Below the pieces are notes generated by a model, which was not told the DNA's origin, did no database searches, and saw only the letters and a program-made list of their open reading frames with translations. DNA of 64,000 nucleotides from Arenibacter antarcticus. GTDB taxonomy: Bacteria; Bacteroidota; Bacteroidia; Flavobacteriales; Flavobacteriaceae. Location of the stretch: contig NZ_CP166679.1 of NCBI RefSeq assembly GCF_041320605.1, positions 1,798,001 to 1,862,000 on the forward strand, written 5' to 3'. A program made the position numbers and the translations under genes. Position 1 is the stretch's first letter, and each line of letters opens with the position of its first letter. Positions 55,762 to 64,000 of this stretch are shown here, one piece after another.

Positions 55762-58700
55762 ATGAAAAAAATTTACTTGGTTTTTGCGGTGTTTTTATGC
55801 ACGGCGATTGGATTTTCACAGGGTGTGACAACATCTTCCATTAACGGAAGGGTATTGGATAATGAAAACATTCCATTATTTGGTGCCAACATTGTGGCGG
55901 TTCATACTTCTTCGGGATCAACTTATGGTGCCATAACGGATTTTGATGGATTTTATAGGATATCCAATATGAGAGTTGGTGGACCCTATAAAATTACCAT
56001 TTCCTACGTAGGTTTTGAAAACAGTGAGTACAATGATGTGTATTTACAATTGGGTGATTCAAAAAAAATCAGGGTTGAACTGGGTGAGTCCTTTAACGCA
56101 CTTGAAGAGGTGATTGTAATCGGTCAGACCAATAGTATTTTTGATTCGGGTAAAACGGGAGCCGAAACCAATGTAAGTCAAAGGCAGGTAAATAACTTAC
56201 CTTCAATTTCTAGGAACATTTCAGATTTTGCAAGGCTTACACCACAGGCTAAGGTTACTGGGGATGACGTAATTTCCATTAGTGGTCAAAATAACCGTTT
56301 TAATGCAATATTTATTGATGGTGCGGTGAATAATGATGTTTTTGGTTTAGCTGCCAATGGTACTAATGGTGGGCAAACGGGAGTTAGTCCAATATCATTA
56401 GATGCCATAGAGTCCTTTCAAATAAATGTAGCCCCTTTTGATGTTAGACAATCTGGTTTCGCCGGAGGTAGTATAAATGCTATTACCAAATCTGGAACAA
56501 ATAGTATCGAAGGTTCTGTATATGGGTTTTTAAGAAACCAAAGTTTGACCGGTAAAACTCCTGCAGGCCTTGTAGGTTCGGATGGTAAGCGTTCTAAGCT
56601 AGAAGACTTTACTGCTAAGACATATGGTGTTAGAGTAGGTGGGCCCCTTATAGAGGATAAGCTATTCTACTTTGTTAATTATGAAAGACAAGAGAATGAG
56701 ACTCCTCAACCATTTAATATAGACAATTACGACGGTAATGCTACAGCAGCTGACCTAGACAACCTTGCTAATTTACTAAAGGCTAATTATGGATATGATG
56801 CGGGTGGCTATACCAACAACACTTCTTCTTTAGTGAGCGATAAATTGATAGCAAAGGTCGACTGGAATATCAATGAAAATAATAAACTGTCTTTAAAACA
56901 CAGTTATGTTAAGGCCGTAGAGTTAGATGCGCCTTCTTCCAATGGTGGGTCTATTAACTTTTTTAATGGGGCTATAAATTTAGAATCCATTACCAATTCT
57001 ACAGCCTTAGAGCTCAATACCAAGATTGGACAAAATATGGCAAATAATCTGGTTATAGGTTATACCTCGGTAAATGATGATAGAGATCCTAATGGAGCCG
57101 GTTTTCCCTCAGTTCAAATCTCTGATGTAGCTGGAACATCCATTAATTTTGGTTCTGAAGCTTTTTCCACCGCTAATTTATTGGAGCAAAGTAATTTGAC
57201 TATTACCGATAATTTTGAAATTTATGCAGGAAGACATAATATTACGATAGGTACCAATAACGAATTCTCTTCCTCTAAAAATGTATTCTTCAGACAGAAT
57301 TTTGGAGACTATCGCTTTAGTAATTTATCTGATTTCATGGGTGGAAACCCGGCCAACAGATATAGATATGGTTACTCTCTTTTGGGAGGATTTGGAGATG
57401 ACTCTCAAGGTGCAGCAGAATTTGATTTATTCCAATTTGGTTTGTATGTCCAAGATCAAGTGAACGTGACCGATAACTTCAAGTTTACTATGGGAGTTAG
57501 AATAGACGTTCCTTTTTGGGCAGATGGTCTAGATAATCAGGATTTTAATACAAGATCCGTAGCTTTGTTAGAGGCTGCAGGAAAGGATTTACAAGGAGCT
57601 AGGGTAGGGCAAGGGATTGATGCAAATGTTCATTTTGCGCCTAGAGTAGGTTTTAATTGGGATGTTAATGGTGATCGTTCTACTCAAATTAGAGGAGGGT
57701 TAGGAGTGTTCACTTCTAGAATACCTTTGGTATGGCCTGGAGGAGCCTATAACAATAACGGTATTACGGCTGGCTATATTCAATTGACCGGAAATAATGT
57801 ACCTGCTTTTAATCCTGACCCTCAAGGCCAATTTGCCGATCCCGCACCCGGTAGTGGTTCCGTTGGTGGGCAAATAGATTTATATGCTAAGGACTTTAAA
57901 ATGCCACAGGTGTTTAAAACAAACATTGCCATCGATCAAAAGTTACCCGGTGGTGTAGTTTTCTCGGCAGATTTTATCTGGAACGATAACATTACTGCAG
58001 TAGCCTTTGAGAATTTAAACTTGGCAGGACCACAATTTAATACCACTGGCCCTGGATCTAGACCAAATTATGGCTTTGCAAAAGTGGATAGAACCTACAG
58101 TGATGTTTACCTTGGGTATAATACCGGAGAAGGTAGTTCATACAATGTATCAGGTACTTTGACAAAAAGCTTTTTTGGACCAATGATCGATATTAGGACA
58201 CAAGCAACTTATTCTTATGGTGATTCTGATGTTCTTATCGATGCTACATCTTCTCAAAATAGTTCTCAGTGGAGAAATTTGGAAACCGTTAATGGTTCTA
58301 ATAGACCTGTACTTTCAAGATCAGATTTTTCACCGGGACACCGAGTAATTGCCAACTCCACTATAGAGTTGAAATGGAGTGATAATTTAAAAACTAGAAT
58401 AGGTATTTTCTATGAAGGTGCAGAAGGATCACCATTTAGTTATATCTATAACACTAGTAGTCTATTGTCTGATACGGGCTCTTTCTCCTCATTAATTTAT
58501 GTGCCTTCCAGTTTCAGTGATGCGCTTTTGGTTGACACAAATGATTTAACTGCTGTGGAGCAATATGCTACTTTAAGTGCATTTATCGACGGGAATGATT
58601 ACCTAAGAAGTAGAAAGGGTAAATTTGCAGAAAGAAATGCTGACCGATCGGATTGGTCTCATATTATCGATTTGAAAGTAGCTCAAGAATTTGGGCTCAT

Positions 58701-58965
58701 GTTCGGAAAGAAAAGACACATCATTGAAGTTACAGCAGACATATTCAATTTCACCAATCTCTTGAATAAGGAATGGGGAGTTAGAACATTCGCTAACTAT
58801 AATCAGGTAGGTCTTTTCGATTTTGAAGGTTTTGCAGCAGATGGCACCACACCTCAATTTTCTTTTGACCCGCGATCTACTGAAACAACCAATATTATAG
58901 ATGATTCTGGTTTGCAATCCTCTAGATGGCAGATGCAATTAGGACTTAGATATAGTTTTAATTAA
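55762..58965 (+). CDS. Oar-like TonB-dependent receptor
   Basis: 1067 residues. A signal peptide (MKKIYLVFAVFLCTAIGFSQ) precedes a carboxypeptidase regulatory-like domain (INGRVLDNENIPLFGANIVAVHTSSGSTYGAITDFDGFYRISNM), then the plug (NNLPSISRNISDFARLTPQAK, DGAVNNDVFGL, SPISLDAIESFQINVAPFDVRQSGFAGGSINAITKSGTN) and a large barrel ending LGLRYSFN. The style is that of Oar proteins, outer-membrane receptors without a known ligand. The start at 55762 is chosen for the signal peptide; an in-frame TTG lies at 55732. Confidence 0.93.
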   Translation: MKKIYLVFAVFLCTAIGFSQGVTTSSINGRVLDNENIPLFGANIVAVHTSSGSTYGAITDFDGFYRISNMRVGGPYKITISYVGFENSEYNDVYLQLGDSKKIRVELGESFNALEEVIVIGQTNSIFDSGKTGAETNVSQRQVNNLPSISRNISDFARLTPQAKVTGDDVISISGQNNRFNAIFIDGAVNNDVFGLAANGTNGGQTGVSPISLDAIESFQINVAPFDVRQSGFAGGSINAITKSGTNSIEGSVYGFLRNQSLTGKTPAGLVGSDGKRSKLEDFTAKTYGVRVGGPLIEDKLFYFVNYERQENETPQPFNIDNYDGNATAADLDNLANLLKANYGYDAGGYTNNTSSLVSDKLIAKVDWNINENNKLSLKHSYVKAVELDAPSSNGGSINFFNGAINLESITNSTALELNTKIGQNMANNLVIGYTSVNDDRDPNGAGFPSVQISDVAGTSINFGSEAFSTANLLEQSNLTITDNFEIYAGRHNITIGTNNEFSSSKNVFFRQNFGDYRFSNLSDFMGGNPANRYRYGYSLLGGFGDDSQGAAEFDLFQFGLYVQDQVNVTDNFKFTMGVRIDVPFWADGLDNQDFNTRSVALLEAAGKDLQGARVGQGIDANVHFAPRVGFNWDVNGDRSTQIRGGLGVFTSRIPLVWPGGAYNNNGITAGYIQLTGNNVPAFNPDPQGQFADPAPGSGSVGGQIDLYAKDFKMPQVFKTNIAIDQKLPGGVVFSADFIWNDNITAVAFENLNLAGPQFNTTGPGSRPNYGFAKVDRTYSDVYLGYNTGEGSSYNVSGTLTKSFFGPMIDIRTQATYSYGDSDVLIDATSSQNSSQWRNLETVNGSNRPVLSRSDFSPGHRVIANSTIELKWSDNLKTRIGIFYEGAEGSPFSYIYNTSSLLSDTGSFSSLIYVPSSFSDALLVDTNDLTAVEQYATLSAFIDGNDYLRSRKGKFAERNADRSDWSHIIDLKVAQEFGLMFGKKRHIIEVTADIFNFTNLLNKEWGVRTFANYNQVGLFDFEGFAADGTTPQFSFDPRSTETTNIIDDSGLQSSRWQMQLGLRYSFN

Positions 58966-58987
58966 AATTCGCCTCTAAACAAAAATT

Positions 58988-59015
58988 AAAACCCTGCCAT
59001 CGGCGGGGTTTTTTT
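58988..59015 (+). terminator. Rho-independent terminator of the Oar-like receptor gene
   Basis: AAAACCCTGCC at 58988-58998 pairs with GGCGGGGTTTT at 59002-59012 (one G-U) around a three-base loop, with more T following. Confidence 0.9.
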
Positions 59016-59057
59016 ATACTTAAAATTCATTACATTTAGGGCTAAAATTTGATAACC

Positions 59058-59498
59058 ATGTACGAAGCATTATTACACACTCATTCTTATTTGGCCTATG
59101 TGGCTTTGGCCGTACTATTTTTGGCGGTCGCCAATGCTATTTTAGGGTGGACAGGAAAAAAGAACTTTACCTTGACCAAGGATTTTAGAATTAGCCTGTT
59201 TGCCATGATCTTGGCACATTTACAACTCTTGGTGGGACTAGTGCTATTTTTTGTTTCTCCTAAAGGATTGAATGCCATTCAGGAATTAGGAATGGGAGGA
59301 TTAAATTCTGCAGCACGCCTATTGGCGGTAGAACATCCTTTTATCAATATCATAGCGTTGGTATTCATTACCATTGGCTGGTCCAAGCACAAGAAAATAT
59401 TGGAGGCCAAACGTAAATTTAAGACCATTACCATTTTTTACGGATTGGGATTATTGCTTATATTAAGTAGGATTCCTTGGGCTCAATGGCTTAACTAA
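59058..59498 (+). CDS. Small four-span membrane protein, function unknown
   Basis: 146 residues starting MYEALLHTHSYLAYVALAVLFLAVANAILGW, with four hydrophobic segments (about residues 14-32, 48-66, 90-108, 122-138). Two His lie in or near the first helix (LHTHSY), one in the second (MILAHLQLL) and another at VEHPF, which would allow haem or metal binding; relatives are sometimes labelled cytochrome b-like, but I see no proof. The ATG at 59058 is used; a TTG at 59049 would add three residues. Confidence 0.72.
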   Translation: MYEALLHTHSYLAYVALAVLFLAVANAILGWTGKKNFTLTKDFRISLFAMILAHLQLLVGLVLFFVSPKGLNAIQELGMGGLNSAARLLAVEHPFINIIALVFITIGWSKHKKILEAKRKFKTITIFYGLGLLLILSRIPWAQWLN

Positions 59499-59603
59499 TA
59501 TTTATTACAGTCTTAGAGCCTCCCTATTTCCTGATAAGTTGAGGTGTAGGGTGTCTCTATGGCGATTTAATCTACATTTAATTTAACCACATTTATTTTC
59601 AAT

Positions 59604-60197
59604 ATGAAAAATCTACTATCTATTCTATTTTCGTTCATGGCCATATCGATGATGGCACAAGAAATATCCCTATTTAATGGGAAAGACCTTAGCGGTTGGA
59701 CTATCTATGGTACCGAAAAATGGTATGTGGAAGACGGCTTATTAGTTTGTGAAAGTGGTCCTGATAAACAATACGGATATTTGGCAACGGATGAGCACTA
59801 TAAGGATTTTGAACTTAGCCTAGAATTTAAACAAGAGGCGGACGGCAACAGTGGCGTTTTTATTCGCTCTACTATAGACGGGACCAAAGTAAGTGGATGG
59901 CAGGTAGAAGTTGCCCCTCCAGGTCATGATACTGGGGGTGTATACGAATCCTATGGAAGAGGGTGGTTAATAAAACCAGATCCATCCAAAGATAAAGTTC
60001 TTAAGGAAGGCGAATGGAATACCATGAAGATTAGGCTTTCTGGAGGTACCCTAATCTCTTGGTTAAATGGTACTGAAATGGTAAGGATTAAAGATGACAA
60101 AATTGGTGAAGCAAATGGTTCCATTGCCCTTCAGATACACGATGGTGGAGGTATTAAAGTGAAATGGAGGAACATTAAGCTCTCCCTACCACAATAA
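59604..60197 (+). CDS. DUF1080 (3-keto-disaccharide hydrolase-type) exported protein
   Basis: 197 residues with a signal peptide (MKNLLSILFSFMAISMMAQ). The mature part is one concanavalin-like DUF1080 domain: ISLFNGKDLSGWTIYGTEKWYVEDGLLVCESG, YKDFELSLEFKQEADGNSGVFIRS, SGWQVEVAPP, EGEWNTMKIRLSGGTLISWLNGTEMVRIKD, and GSIALQIHDGGGIKVKWRNIKL. Family members act on 3-keto sugars or bind carbohydrate; the length is that of a single-domain member. It converges with the EEP gene with only three bases between the stops. Confidence 0.9.
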   Translation: MKNLLSILFSFMAISMMAQEISLFNGKDLSGWTIYGTEKWYVEDGLLVCESGPDKQYGYLATDEHYKDFELSLEFKQEADGNSGVFIRSTIDGTKVSGWQVEVAPPGHDTGGVYESYGRGWLIKPDPSKDKVLKEGEWNTMKIRLSGGTLISWLNGTEMVRIKDDKIGEANGSIALQIHDGGGIKVKWRNIKLSLPQ

Positions 60198-60200
60198 AGT

Positions 60201-61244
60201 TTAGTGTAGGGGCTTTATTAAGAAGATATATACCGGGAAATGGTCGCTATAGCCACCAATATAATTGCCATTGGCATAAGTGCGCAAGGGATATCCCTTA
60301 TACTTTCCTTTTTTATCTATTAGATAAGGTGGATTAAAAATACCCGCCTTCCAGAATTTATATCCCGAGGAAGGATCTAAATACAGGTTGGCGGTAAAAT
60401 ATAGTTGATCAAATAGATTCCACCGATCCCTATAGGCCAAGGAGCCTATACCCTTTTTATGGAGATTCTCCATGGGGTTATAAAGGTCAGTAGGTTCCAT
60501 AATCTCTTCTTTGCTTTTAGTTTTTAATATCTTTTTTAAACTGTGGTCTATTGGGTCATCGTTAAGATCTCCCATACTAATTATTTTTGCTCCAGGTACT
60601 TGTCGGGTAATGGAATCTATAATTCTTTTATTCAATTTGGCTGCGGCTATACGGTTGGGTCTGCTCCTAGCCTCTCCTCCGCTCCTGGAAGGCCAATGGT
60701 TTACAATAAAATACAGCTCTTCGCCGTCCAGAAGTCCCCCTACTACCAATTGGTCCCTGGTGTAATCCCTAAAGTCGTCCTGTTTGGTGAGCAGTAGCCT
60801 ATGACTGCTAAAAGAAGTGGGGAGGAACACCGCTTTTCTATATAAGAGTGCCACGTCTATACCCCGTTCGTCTGGGGAATCAAAATGTACTATATCGTAT
60901 TCTAGTCCCTGTAAATTTGGATGATTTATTACATCTACCAAAACCGCCCTATTCTCAATCTCGCAAAGCCCAATTATATCTGGCGCGTTATTGGTCACTT
61001 CCCTTCCTATTTCGGATAATACTTTGGTGATATTGTTCAGTTTGTCCCAATAGCGCTCTTCGGTCCATTGGTCTTTTCCCGTGGGGGTACGATCGTCATC
61101 AAACGTGAGGGAGTCGTTTTGGGTATCAAACAGATTTTCTACATTATAAAAGGCAATAGTGCGAATTTCATAGCTTTTGCTTTCCTGGGAATACATCCGG
61201 AATAGCAGTGAAAAGAATATCAGGAAAACTATTTTACAGCCCAT
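60201..61244 (-). CDS. Exported endonuclease/exonuclease/phosphatase (EEP) family protein
   Basis: 347 residues with a signal peptide (MGCKIVFLIFFSLLFRMYSQ). The EEP metal-site motifs appear in order: AFYNVENLFD (Asn), GLCEIENR (Glu), NHWPSR (His), SMGDLNDDP (Asp and Asn) and SDHFPVYIF (Asp-His). It probably cleaves phosphodiesters or phosphate esters outside the cytoplasm. It is divergent from the TonB receptor at 61366, a pairing that suggests shared use of phosphate-containing or DNA-derived substrates; that link is inference. Confidence 0.88.
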   Translation of the reverse strand: MGCKIVFLIFFSLLFRMYSQESKSYEIRTIAFYNVENLFDTQNDSLTFDDDRTPTGKDQWTEERYWDKLNNITKVLSEIGREVTNNAPDIIGLCEIENRAVLVDVINHPNLQGLEYDIVHFDSPDERGIDVALLYRKAVFLPTSFSSHRLLLTKQDDFRDYTRDQLVVGGLLDGEELYFIVNHWPSRSGGEARSRPNRIAAAKLNKRIIDSITRQVPGAKIISMGDLNDDPIDHSLKKILKTKSKEEIMEPTDLYNPMENLHKKGIGSLAYRDRWNLFDQLYFTANLYLDPSSGYKFWKAGIFNPPYLIDKKGKYKGYPLRTYANGNYIGGYSDHFPVYIFLIKPLH

Positions 61245-61365
61245 GTTTCTAGTGAAAGAATTAGTAATTTAACAAAAAAACAGTATTAATCTTAGTAACG
61301 ATGGCGATTTATCTGTCAATTATTAATATATTATATTATTTTTCAATAAAGTTGAAGTCTATTAT

Positions 61366-64000
61366 ATGGTTAGGCCCTTAGTTTTATCGCTTTTTATGCT
61401 TGGCAGTATTCAGGCTTCGACACAAGATAAAATTGAGGTAAGAGGAATAATTTCGGATAATTATGATCATAAAATAGTGAAGGGTGTGAAATTGGAGCTG
61501 TTGGGGGTGCAGGTGGCCACGCCAGATGCTTTTAGCGGTGAATTTTCTTTTTCCGCAATCCCCAAGGAAGAGTATATTTTAACGATTCATGCGCCAGATT
61601 ATATTTCCAAACGTATCCCTTTTATGGTCACCGACCAAGCAGTAAATCTTGGAACTATTTTTTTGGAAAGGGATATCGCCTATGAGAAATCTGATAACCT
61701 TATAACCCTTACAGATTCTGATTTGTTGGAAGATGAAATGAGTTCTATTACTTCGGGGATGTTACAGGCCAGTAAAGATGTTTTTCTTAACAGGGCTGCA
61801 TTCGATTTTGGACAGGCATTTTTTAGGGTCAGGGGATATGGATCGGAAAATGGTCTAGTCCTTATAAATGGTATCCCCATGAATAAAATGATAAATGGTA
61901 GGCCACAATGGAATAACTGGGGCGGGTTAAATGATGTAACCCGAAATCAAGAATTTACACATGGCCTTCAGTTGTCCGACCATTCCTTTGGGGGCATATT
62001 AGGGGTCACCAATATAAATACCAGACCATCTGGTTTTAGAAAGGGTATTCGCATATCAAGCTCGGCATCCAATAGGACGTATGCTGGACGATTAATGGCC
62101 ACCCTATCCTCCGGAAGAGGGCAAAATGGGCTTAGTTACAGTATATCGGCTTCAAGACGTTGGGCAGAGGAAGGGTATATACAGGGTACCTTATATGATG
62201 CCTATTCCTTATTTGGAGCTGTGGAATATGCCGTAGATACAAAACACAGTTTTTTGTTAACTACCTTAATGACACCCAATAGAAGGGGCAGATCTTCGGC
62301 GATAACTGAGGAAGTTTTTAATGTAATGGGAAAAACCTATAATCCTTACTGGGGCAAGCAGAACGGGGAAATACGGAATGCAAGGGAAAGAAAGGTCGCA
62401 GAGCCGATACTAATGCTCAATCATTTTTACAGTTCTCATAAATTGGATGTAACTACCGGGATTTCCTATCAATTTGGGACAGATGCCAGAAGTAGGATGG
62501 GCTATTATAACGCTCCTAATCCAGACCCGACCTACTATCGATATTTGCCGAGTTTTTATATAAATAGCCCTATAGGAGCCAATTTTGTTAGTGCCAATAT
62601 GGCGAAGGATGGGTTTTTGGATAATCCGCAGTTAAACTGGAATCGACTTTATCAGGCAAATTCAACTGCTTCAATGGAGGGGAAAGCTGCCTATTTACTG
62701 TATGATGATACTTCAGAAGATTCCCAATTAAGCGTAAACAGTGTAGGTAATTACCGAATAAGTCCATGGATAAAGTTGGATTTTGGAGGGACCTATCGCA
62801 ATTTAGAATCTGATAATTACGCCCAGATCAAAGACCTACTGGGAAGTGTATTTCACGAGGATATTGATCCTTTTTCCAATACTGAAAACGATGTGGAAGG
62901 AAGCCTAAAAAAGGGGGACGGGGATAAGTTTAATTATGCCTATAAGATGAAGTCAAATATTTGGGACCTATTCTCCCAGTTTAGTGTTACAAAGAGCAGA
63001 TGGGAGGGGTTTGTAGCAGCAAACTATTCCACCACTTCCTATCAACGAGAAGGCTTATTTAGAAACCAGCGTTTTTATGATAATTCTTTGGGAGAGGGAA
63101 GCAAAGTTGAATTTTTCAATTTTGGCACCAAGGGTGGATTTACTTACAAATTTAACGGGAGACATAGGGTGGCCTTAGAGGGAGCCTATATTATGAAGGC
63201 TCCAGTCTATCAAAATGTTTTTATAAATCCTAGAGAAAATAATGAGGTGGTTCCTGACCTCCAGAGTGAAAAGATCACTACTGTAGCTATTAACTATTAT
63301 TTGAGGATGCCAAAACTGACTGGGAGGGTTACCGGATTTTATACCCGTTTTCAAAATACCACCGATATTAATTTTTTCTTTGTGGATGCAGGGGTCGGGA
63401 GCGATTTTGTACAGGAAGTGGTCAGTGATTTGGATAAATTACATATGGGAACGGAATTGGGGTTGGAATATCAGGTGTCTTCCTCCGTAAAATTGTCAGG
63501 TGTGGCGGCAGTGGGCAAATATAGTTACGCGAGCGATCCCTTTGTTACCATAAATTTTGATACTGCAGGTGCCGAGGAAGACATGATAAACTCGCTAGGC
63601 ACTAGTATCTTGGGGGTGTCAAAAATTAAGGGCCAGAAACTATCTCAGGGACCGCAACTCGCTTATGCATTAGGGGTGGAATACAGAGATCCTAAATATT
63701 GGTGGATCGGTGCCACTACCAATTATTTAGGCAATAATTACGCAGGAATCTCTACCATAACAAGAACCGCTAGCTTTTATATAGATCCCGAAACCGGGAA
63801 TCCATTTCCTAACGCAACGGAAGAAAATGTACAGCAGTTGTTGCAACAGCATGAATTGGATGATATGTATTTGTTGAATATGGTTGGTGGTAAATCTTGG
63901 TTGAAAGGTGGCAAGTATATCAGTGCCTTTGTGAGTGTCAATAATATTTTTGATGCCGTGTATCGTACCGGTGGGTATGAGCAAAGTAGAAATGGAAATT
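61366..64000 (+). CDS. TonB-dependent receptor, cut by the right edge
   Basis: The first 878 codons of a receptor. A signal peptide (MVRPLVLSLFMLGSIQAS) precedes a carboxypeptidase regulatory-like domain (RGIISDNYDHKIVKGVKLELLG), a plug (AAFDFGQAFFRVRGYGSENGLVLINGIPMNKMINGRPQWNNWGGLNDVTRN) and a barrel. The last visible residues read ISAFVSVNNIFDAVYRTGGYEQSRNGN, close to the C-terminus, so only a short tail is missing. The start at 61366 is an ATG after an AT-rich gap; no clear promoter was seen. Divergent from the secreted EEP gene. Confidence 0.88.
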   Translation, partial: MVRPLVLSLFMLGSIQASTQDKIEVRGIISDNYDHKIVKGVKLELLGVQVATPDAFSGEFSFSAIPKEEYILTIHAPDYISKRIPFMVTDQAVNLGTIFLERDIAYEKSDNLITLTDSDLLEDEMSSITSGMLQASKDVFLNRAAFDFGQAFFRVRGYGSENGLVLINGIPMNKMINGRPQWNNWGGLNDVTRNQEFTHGLQLSDHSFGGILGVTNINTRPSGFRKGIRISSSASNRTYAGRLMATLSSGRGQNGLSYSISASRRWAEEGYIQGTLYDAYSLFGAVEYAVDTKHSFLLTTLMTPNRRGRSSAITEEVFNVMGKTYNPYWGKQNGEIRNARERKVAEPILMLNHFYSSHKLDVTTGISYQFGTDARSRMGYYNAPNPDPTYYRYLPSFYINSPIGANFVSANMAKDGFLDNPQLNWNRLYQANSTASMEGKAAYLLYDDTSEDSQLSVNSVGNYRISPWIKLDFGGTYRNLESDNYAQIKDLLGSVFHEDIDPFSNTENDVEGSLKKGDGDKFNYAYKMKSNIWDLFSQFSVTKSRWEGFVAANYSTTSYQREGLFRNQRFYDNSLGEGSKVEFFNFGTKGGFTYKFNGRHRVALEGAYIMKAPVYQNVFINPRENNEVVPDLQSEKITTVAINYYLRMPKLTGRVTGFYTRFQNTTDINFFFVDAGVGSDFVQEVVSDLDKLHMGTELGLEYQVSSSVKLSGVAAVGKYSYASDPFVTINFDTAGAEEDMINSLGTSILGVSKIKGQKLSQGPQLAYALGVEYRDPKYWWIGATTNYLGNNYAGISTITRTASFYIDPETGNPFPNATEENVQQLLQQHELDDMYLLNMVGGKSWLKGGKYISAFVSVNNIFDAVYRTGGYEQSRNGN

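Overview
This window is chromosomal DNA of a member of the Bacteroidetes, most likely a marine Flavobacteriaceae (Maribacter/Arenibacter/Zobellia-like; the genus is a guess). The reasons are the low G+C content, three large TonB-dependent receptors (one of them Oar-like), many short secreted lipoproteins, Bacteroidetes-type promoter boxes (TTG, about 19-20 nt, then TAnnTTTG), little use of Shine-Dalgarno sites, and family types such as the class II ribonucleotide reductase and the DksA/TraR-like protein beside ileS. It looks like core genome. I saw no transposase, integrase, phage gene, CRISPR array, rRNA or tRNA.

Layout. 0-7 kb: start of nrdJ (cut by the left edge), a phosphoesterase, an acyl-ACP desaturase, then on the minus strand an ALDH7-type aldehyde dehydrogenase, 3-hydroxyanthranilate dioxygenase and a CAP-domain lipoprotein. 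7-17 kb: a giant alpha-2-macroglobulin-like lipoprotein and penicillin-binding protein 1C, separated by three small genes including a CvpA-family gene. 17-20 kb: glpD and gpsA, the two opposing glycerol-3-phosphate dehydrogenases, tail to tail. 20-31 kb: a lipoprotein with two repeated halves, an AraC regulator divergent from a PhyH-type dioxygenase, a SulP transporter, a cytochrome c lipoprotein, and a run of small metabolic genes. A 42-bp perfect palindrome lies between a nitronate monooxygenase and a thioesterase. 31-45 kb: a Cys/Met PLP enzyme, gdhA, recO with a TonB receptor, two lipoproteins, the ileS-traR-(adhesin-like)-lspA cluster, and 5-formyl-THF cyclo-ligase with a possible 30-residue membrane peptide upstream. 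45-56 kb: uvrC with a patatin/BamA-type outer-membrane phospholipase, hppD, a candidate 100-nt small RNA, and a tightly packed run of DUF3108 protein, kynA, M23 peptidase and pgi. 56-64 kb: an Oar-like receptor, a small membrane protein, a DUF1080 protein, a secreted EEP phosphatase/nuclease, and a third TonB receptor cut by the right edge.

How they fit together. Aromatic amino acid breakdown appears three times in separate loci (haaO, kynA, hppD), which suggests tryptophan catabolism or NAD synthesis through kynurenine plus tyrosine breakdown. Cell-envelope functions dominate the rest: lipoprotein maturation (lspA), murein synthesis and cleavage (pbpC, M23), macromolecule trapping (alpha-2-macroglobulin), outer-membrane uptake and lipid metabolism. 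I did not find a clear multi-gene undescribed system. The best unexplained signals are non-coding: the 42-bp palindrome with mirror-image promoter boxes and the candidate small RNA at about 50.7 kb.
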